From: Nitrososphaerales archaeon
GTDB lineage: Archaea; Thermoproteota; Nitrososphaeria; Nitrososphaerales; CADDZS01
Direction: 5' to 3'
Length of the DNA: 10,037 nt
Assembly: GCA_030043455.1 (NCBI GenBank)
Contig: JASHXQ010000158.1
Span: forward strand, 1 to 10,037
Position numbers and translations under genes: made by a program. Numbering within the stretch: position 1 is the first letter of the stretch; each line of letters begins with the position of its first letter. This document shows, one piece after another, positions 6,171 to 10,037 of the stretch. The notes below the pieces were generated by a model. The model was not told where the DNA came from, made no database searches, and saw nothing but the letters and a program-made list of their open reading frames with translations.

Positions 6171-7247
6171 CTAGAGGGTGATCGGTTTTTCGAGCCGAGA
6201 AGAGTCGTAACACGCCTGCACCATCTCCATAGTTCTTCTTCCATCCTCCCCAGTCACTGGGAGAGGCTTGTCCTCAAAGATCGAATCGACGAAACCGCTG
6301 GTCACATGGGCGTATGTCATTGGGAAATCGGCTTCGATCTCCAGATTTCCCAGAGGCCTGTCTCCGGAAGTTGCGGGGTGACCTGCCTTGACATAGTGAG
6401 TCCAGCGGCCTTTCTTGTAAAACATCAGCGGGGGACCGGCGATCGCCTGCTCCTCGAAGCCGTTTACTATGATCAGTCCCTCGCTGCCGATAACTTCGGT
6501 ACGGTCATCCCAGAGCGGGAACGGACCTCCCTGGTTCGCTACCAGAGAAACCTGAACTCCGTTTTCGAAATCCATTGTCACCTGGGCGATGTCTTCTGCG
6601 ACAGTGTCATCAAAAATCTTCGTCATCCTGCACTCGATTCTTTTTGGTTCGCCGACAAGAAAGCGAGATAGATATAGTCTGTGCACGCAAGCCTCCATGA
6701 AAAAACCACCCCCGACAGATTTTGCATCAGCGCGCCATCCGTGATTTTGTCGGAATCCGTCGTGAAGTCTGGTGAGAAGCAAAATAGGCCTTCCAATCTC
6801 CTCCTGAATCAAACGCCGTGCCTCCTTGTGGGGCGGGTAGAAAATCTGGTTGTGTCCGACCATCAATTTCACGTGGTTTCTTTTGGCTGCGGCGATCATC
6901 TCGTCACATTCCTTCACGGAAATGGCCATGGGCTTTTCGACCAGAACGTGTTTCCCGGCTTCCGCCGCGTCAATTACAATTTTGGAATGTAGAAAATTGG
7001 GTACGCAAACGTCCACCGCCTCCACCCTTTCGTCTTTCAATAATTTCTGATAGTCTGCGTAGCTCTTGTCTGCACCGAAGGCCTTGCGTTTTTCCTCGGC
7101 AATTTCTTCTCTGACGTCAGCGACGGCAACGATCTTCGAGTGCTCGTTTTTGAGATACCCCACGGAATGAAGATCGGAAATGTTGCCGGTGCCGATCATC
7201 CCGATGCCAATCTTCTTGTCCGATCTGTCCATACTTTCCATTTTCAT
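6171..7247 (-). CDS. Gfo/Idh/MocA-family oxidoreductase
   Basis: The product (358 aa) is a typical Gfo/Idh/MocA enzyme, which oxidises or reduces a hydroxyl group of a sugar, inositol or related compound. The Rossmann fold shows IGTGNIS at 18-24 and an acidic Asp44 after strand 2, consistent with NAD(H). EKP at 104-106 supplies the catalytic Lys105. The second active-site motif is GGGFFMEACVH (179-189): His189 is present, but the usual Asp four residues before it is Glu185. The C-terminal half is the family's alpha/beta substrate domain. The ATG at 7247 is supported by GGAG (complement about 7252-7255) with a 4-nt spacer; a second ATG (7241) two codons on is possible. It lies between the isomerase (46 bp upstream) and the zinc dehydrogenase (16 bp downstream) in one run. 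The exact substrate is unknown. Confidence 0.9.
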   Translation of the reverse strand: MKMESMDRSDKKIGIGMIGTGNISDLHSVGYLKNEHSKIVAVADVREEIAEEKRKAFGADKSYADYQKLLKDERVEAVDVCVPNFLHSKIVIDAAEAGKHVLVEKPMAISVKECDEMIAAAKRNHVKLMVGHNQIFYPPHKEARRLIQEEIGRPILLLTRLHDGFRQNHGWRADAKSVGGGFFMEACVHRLYLSRFLVGEPKRIECRMTKIFDDTVAEDIAQVTMDFENGVQVSLVANQGGPFPLWDDRTEVIGSEGLIIVNGFEEQAIAGPPLMFYKKGRWTHYVKAGHPATSGDRPLGNLEIEADFPMTYAHVTSGFVDSIFEDKPLPVTGEDGRRTMEMVQACYDSSRLEKPITL

Positions 7248-7293
7248 TTTTCTCCATGTGATCGAAGGTAGAAAGCGAAACCAAGAGTCAGAA

Positions 7294-8157
7294 TTACATT
7301 GATGCCAGTTTCTTCATCAGCTGGAGACTAAGCTCCGCGGTTTTTATCGGATCGCCGTCCAGTATATTTTTGAAATAATTCATGGATTCATATTCGGCGG
7401 AAAAGAAACCTCTGTACTCGATCTCTCTGAGCGCATCGAAGAAAGCCTTCCAGTCAATAGTACCTTCACCGAGGAGTGGGAAAATAAAGTCCCGACCCTC
7501 GTCTCTCGGAACTCCGACAGAGTCCTTCAGGTGGACGTGCTTGATCTTATCCTTCCCAAAACGTCTGACCACCCATGCCACGTCATTGCCGTACAGGTTG
7601 TAGTGTGAGGGATCCATATTGAGGGCGAGATACTTCGACTTCACCGAGTCGAGCAGCTCTTTTGTTGTGTAATAATCTCTAGTCAGTGTCCCAAAACAGG
7701 CTTCCAGCGCAAAGTACACTTGAAACTTTTCACACGTCTCGATAAAGTCATTGAAACTGTCGAGTACCAGTTTCCAGGCCTGGCCTTCGGTGACATCTAC
7801 TCCGAGCTTTAGGGCGCTCTTATCCCAGGGGTAGGGGCCGGTCAGTCCCTTCACTATTGAAATGCCACACTCCGAGGCGAGCTGTATTTTCGCCTTGGTC
7901 TGACGAACTTTCTCCTTCCTGCGATCCTCATCTAGCACTATAAAATCTTGAGAAAACCCAACTTCGGAGATCTCGAGATTGCGGGACTTTGCCTTTTGAA
8001 CTTCTTTGGCTAGTTCTGCGGAAGTGTTGTAGGGGATTAGCGAGGGGAGTTCGACTCCTTCGTATCCCAGTGAAGAGATCGCGTTCAGAGCATGATCGAT
8101 CGAAGTGAAGCCAAAATAGGGCAGATAGGCAAATTTCCATCCAGGTTGCAATACCAT
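7294..8157 (-). CDS. Sugar phosphate isomerase/epimerase family protein, canonical metal site
   Basis: This 287-aa AP-endonuclease-2-type TIM-barrel protein is probably a sugar (or keto-sugar/inosose) isomerase or epimerase. All expected metal-site residues are visible: Glu152 (FALEACF), Asp182 and His185 (NMDPSHYN), His209 and Asp212 (HLKD), and Glu255 (SAEYES). The GEGTIDW turn (230-236) is also typical. It is a distant paralogue of the convergent gene at 4216-5067, where several of these ligands are replaced. It lies 68 bp after the kinase gene and 46 bp before the Gfo/Idh/MocA gene, all on the minus strand. A TATA-like AATTTAGTAA (complement of 8198-8207) in the gap to the kinase could give an internal promoter with a leader of about 20 nt. 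The ribosome binding site is weak (AGGA). Family sure; substrate not determinable. Confidence 0.88.
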   Translation of the reverse strand: MVLQPGWKFAYLPYFGFTSIDHALNAISSLGYEGVELPSLIPYNTSAELAKEVQKAKSRNLEISEVGFSQDFIVLDEDRRKEKVRQTKAKIQLASECGISIVKGLTGPYPWDKSALKLGVDVTEGQAWKLVLDSFNDFIETCEKFQVYFALEACFGTLTRDYYTTKELLDSVKSKYLALNMDPSHYNLYGNDVAWVVRRFGKDKIKHVHLKDSVGVPRDEGRDFIFPLLGEGTIDWKAFFDALREIEYRGFFSAEYESMNYFKNILDGDPIKTAELSLQLMKKLASM

Positions 8158-8197
8158 TGGATTCCTATTTGAAATGGGGAAAATAATTGAGCTTTGC

Positions 8198-8207
8198 TTA
8201 CTAAATT
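8198..8207 (-). promoter_or_regulatory. Possible internal TATA box before the canonical isomerase gene
   Basis: The minus strand reads AATTTAGTAA in the 68-bp gap between the kinase stop and the isomerase start. Its centre lies about 45 bp from the ATG at 8157, predicting transcription start near 8176. It is only a moderate TATA match, so the four genes may still be one transcript. Confidence 0.3.
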
Positions 8208-8225
8208 GGGCGCAAGTTCTCTGGA

Positions 8226-9674
8226 CTAACTAACCTGCGAGCTCAACCAATCCCTATAGAGTGGATCGTAGGCCTCGAAGAGCCGTGCGTCAGGTTTGGT
8301 AACCGTTTTCCTTCTTACAAATTTCCGAGAGGCTTCTGCTACACTGGAGAACTTGCCTAGTGCAACAGCCGATAGCATGGCGGCACCCCTGCCTGTAGCC
8401 TCCCCTCGGTTGAATGATACAATCGATCTGCCCAGAACACTCGCCTGCAGTTTTCGCCAAAGTCTGCTCTCCGATGCTCCGCCGCAAAAATAAAGCTCGG
8501 GAAATCTTCGATCAAGCACCGATTCGAGCTGTTCCAGATTTCCCCTCACGCTGAAACAATTTGCTTCCAGAATTCCCAGGGTGACCGCAGATCGAGTCGT
8601 CCAGGAGCCGATTCCTCGGAGCCCGCCCGAGACAGGGTGCGGACGTTTCGCGTTCATCAAAGTCCCTCCCATGTCGATCCTGATCTCTCCGGGAGACGGC
8701 TTGTCCCGGGTCACCTCTTCATCCAGAAAGCCGAAGCTCTTCCCTGTCATTTCAGACCACCACTTGAATATCAGGCCTGTCGCACCGGCATTACTCTCCA
8801 CTGTCCAGCGATGGGGCAGGACATGACAGCAGGTCCAGGTCTTTCGTTTTTCGTCCAGAACCGGCGAATCGGTTACAGACTGGATGGGCGTGGTCGTGCC
8901 GGCAACAGCCACAACGCTTCCGCTCTCAAGAAGACCACATCCTGCGACGGCTGATTCAGTATCCGCAGCGCCGATTACCACGACAGCTGATTCGGGGAGA
9001 CCAGACTTCCGGCTGGCCGTTTTGGTAACTTGCCCTAAAACTGTTCCACCTTCATGAACCTCCGGAAAAAGGGAACGCTCAAATCCCAATTCCTTGATGA
9101 GCTCGTCGCTCCAGTTTCTTTCCCTGAGGTTGAACAAGGCAGTTTCACAGCCATTCGTAGGTTCGGTCGCTAGCCTTCCCGAAAATTTGTACAAAACCCA
9201 GTCATTAATCATGGAAACCGTTTTGATCTTTTCAAAAAATACTGCCCGTTTTCTCAGGTAAATCAGTCGGCTGACGAGAAAATTGGAGGTAGGCCAGTGA
9301 CCTGAGGCAAGATAGATCTCTTCTCCAAGCGAGTCTTCGATCTTGGAAGCCTCATGTTCTGCTCGCCCGTCCAGATTCGGGACCGCAAGGACTTCTGCCC
9401 CTTCTTGATCATAGAAGACGTTTCCCTCCCTCATGCTCGTAGAAGAGATCGACACAATCTTCGTTCGTAGTTTAGAGCATTCTTTTACAGCTCCAGTTGT
9501 CATTAAGCAGATTTTTTTCCAGACTGCAGCCGGATCAAAGCTTTTTCCGGTGCCCTCGATCTGAAAGTCAATAGAGGCAGTTTCTTTGTGAAGGAGCGCG
9601 CCATGGGAATCGAAGACGAGGCACTTCACTCCTCCGGTCCCCACATCAATTACACAGTGCGCAGAATTTTCCAT
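8226..9674 (-). CDS. FGGY-family carbohydrate kinase with LsrK-like motifs
   Basis: The 482-aa product is a full-length FGGY kinase, which transfers phosphate from ATP to a sugar or polyol hydroxyl. The first phosphate loop is IDVGTGGVK (9-17, Asp10), the catalytic base is Asp238 in GAADTES (235-241), and FCGGASESRLW (396-406) is the adenosine-site motif. Two stretches, STSMREG (78-84) followed by VPNLDGRAEHE (98-108), closely match SMREG and NVDARA in LsrK, the autoinducer-2 kinase, more than xylulokinase or glycerol kinase. An autoinducer-2 role is unlikely to follow from this alone, since no lsr transporter or LsrF/LsrG partner is seen. A kinase of a linear C5-type or other sugar in the local pathway is likelier. 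ATG 9674 is the first gene of the minus-strand run; a TATA element is centred about 30 bp upstream, implying a leaderless or near-leaderless transcript. No Shine-Dalgarno is needed. Confidence 0.88.
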   Translation of the reverse strand: MENSAHCVIDVGTGGVKCLVFDSHGALLHKETASIDFQIEGTGKSFDPAAVWKKICLMTTGAVKECSKLRTKIVSISSTSMREGNVFYDQEGAEVLAVPNLDGRAEHEASKIEDSLGEEIYLASGHWPTSNFLVSRLIYLRKRAVFFEKIKTVSMINDWVLYKFSGRLATEPTNGCETALFNLRERNWSDELIKELGFERSLFPEVHEGGTVLGQVTKTASRKSGLPESAVVVIGAADTESAVAGCGLLESGSVVAVAGTTTPIQSVTDSPVLDEKRKTWTCCHVLPHRWTVESNAGATGLIFKWWSEMTGKSFGFLDEEVTRDKPSPGEIRIDMGGTLMNAKRPHPVSGGLRGIGSWTTRSAVTLGILEANCFSVRGNLEQLESVLDRRFPELYFCGGASESRLWRKLQASVLGRSIVSFNRGEATGRGAAMLSAVALGKFSSVAEASRKFVRRKTVTKPDARLFEAYDPLYRDWLSSQVS

Positions 9675-9699
9675 CCATGCTCCCTTCCCGAGTGTTTCG

Positions 9700-9708
9700 T
9701 TATATAAA
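9700..9708. promoter_or_regulatory. Shared palindromic TATA box of the divergent kinase and hydroxyacid dehydrogenase genes
   Basis: TTATATAA at 9700-9707 is a perfect 8-bp palindrome and reads as an excellent TATA box on both strands (TTATATAAA on +). Its centre is 29.5 bp from the kinase ATG (9674) and 25.5 bp from an in-frame GTG (9729) of the divergent gene. At the archaeal TATA-to-start distance of about 26 bp, transcription would begin near 9677 leftward and near 9730 rightward. No other good TATA box lies in the gap. Confidence 0.6.
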
Positions 9709-9740
9709 CCGGAATTTTCATGTCATGGGTGACCTGTTTT

Positions 9741-10037
9741 TTGAAGAAAATTCTGGTGGCGGGAGATCTGTATGTCCCCGTTCCTGTTTTTCAAAAGGCC
9801 TTTTCGCCCTTGGTGACAGACAACTCTGTTCGGTTCATCCAAATGGTGGAGACAGACTACCTAAATCCCGCCACTCAATCTGAGAGATCAATTCGAGAAT
9901 ATTCCGGAAATCCCAAACAACTCGTTCGGGTGATAAAGGATGAGGAGATCCTAGTAGTTCACGATGCTCCGGTAACGGATGAAGTGATGGATGCTTCTCC
10001 CAATCTGAGATTGATCGGTTGTGCTCGGGGTGGGCCT
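9741..10037 (+). CDS. N-terminal part of a D-isomer-specific 2-hydroxyacid dehydrogenase (runs off right edge)
   Basis: An open frame continues to the last base. From TTG 9741 it reads KKILVAGDLYVP near the start, then KDEEILVVHDAPVTDEVMDASPNLRLIGCARGGP at the edge. This matches the N-terminal substrate domain of the D-2-hydroxyacid dehydrogenase family (phosphoglycerate dehydrogenase relatives), in particular the LRLIGCARGGP signature; the NAD-binding domain and catalytic Arg, Glu and His lie beyond the window. Such enzymes reduce 2-keto acids or oxidise D-2-hydroxy acids. Starts possible in frame are ATG 9720, GTG 9729 and TTG 9741. I favour TTG 9741, because GGTGA (9728-9732) sits 8 nt ahead and the protein then begins like its relatives; GTG 9729 would suit a leaderless transcript. 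ATG 9720 lies too close to the TATA box. It is divergent from the FGGY kinase and likely serves the same pathway. Confidence 0.82.
   Translation, partial: MKKILVAGDLYVPVPVFQKAFSPLVTDNSVRFIQMVETDYLNPATQSERSIREYSGNPKQLVRVIKDEEILVVHDAPVTDEVMDASPNLRLIGCARGGP

Noticed and set aside
6306..6992. Two + strand frames of 121 and 103 codons opposite the Gfo/Idh/MocA gene
   Set aside because: Both are antisense to strongly conserved family motifs and have no start signals.
8226..9674. Calling the kinase autoinducer-2 kinase (lsrK)
   Set aside because: The motif match is real, but no lsr transporter, LsrF, LsrG or LsrR is present and the neighbours are general sugar-catabolic enzymes.
9677..9883. 68-codon + strand frame starting in the kinase/dehydrogenase gap
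   Set aside because: It overlaps the 2-hydroxyacid dehydrogenase in another frame; the family signature is only in the latter frame.

Overview
The window looks archaeal. Candidate TATA-type promoters sit about 25-30 bp ahead of starts, one transcription unit is apparently leaderless, T-run terminators follow genes, and there is a small orphan protein of a type I associate with Nitrososphaerota (Thaumarchaeota) and relatives. The content is heterotrophic (sugar and 2-hydroxy acid metabolism), with no ammonia-oxidation genes. My best guess is a heterotrophic Nitrososphaerota or other TACK-group archaeon; the phylum is an inference and only moderately secure. No rRNA, tRNA, CRISPR array, transposase or integrase is seen, and no gene-free gap exceeds about 150 bp.

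Left part (1-4102, + strand). The window opens inside the 3' end of a surface protein with a C-terminal membrane anchor, closed by a hairpin/T-run terminator. A two-gene lactate-utilisation-like unit follows: a LutC-type LUD protein, then a 708-residue protein that joins LutB (LUD plus two [4Fe-4S] clusters) to a GlpC/LutA-like C-terminal CCG region. Together they could oxidise lactate or a related 2-hydroxy acid and pass electrons through Fe-S clusters. A small all-helical protein of uncertain role follows, preceded by a dense set of short palindromes.

Right part (4176-10037). This is a carbohydrate-catabolism locus. One AP-endonuclease-2-type TIM-barrel protein (sugar isomerase/epimerase-like, atypical metal site) lies on + with its own TATA box and ribosome binding site. 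It converges on a four-gene minus-strand run, read from right to left: an FGGY kinase with LsrK-like motifs, a second sugar isomerase/epimerase with a canonical metal site, a Gfo/Idh/MocA oxidoreductase, and a zinc-dependent medium-chain dehydrogenase. A D-2-hydroxyacid dehydrogenase starts divergently from the kinase and runs off the right edge. The two divergent genes share a perfectly palindromic TATA element.

Together these genes could take up one sugar, polyol or sugar acid, oxidise and isomerise it, phosphorylate it and oxidise or reduce a 2-hydroxy/2-keto acid product. The substrate cannot be read from sequence. If the pathway releases lactate, as deoxysugar routes can, the neighbouring LUD module could be its outlet; that link is speculative.
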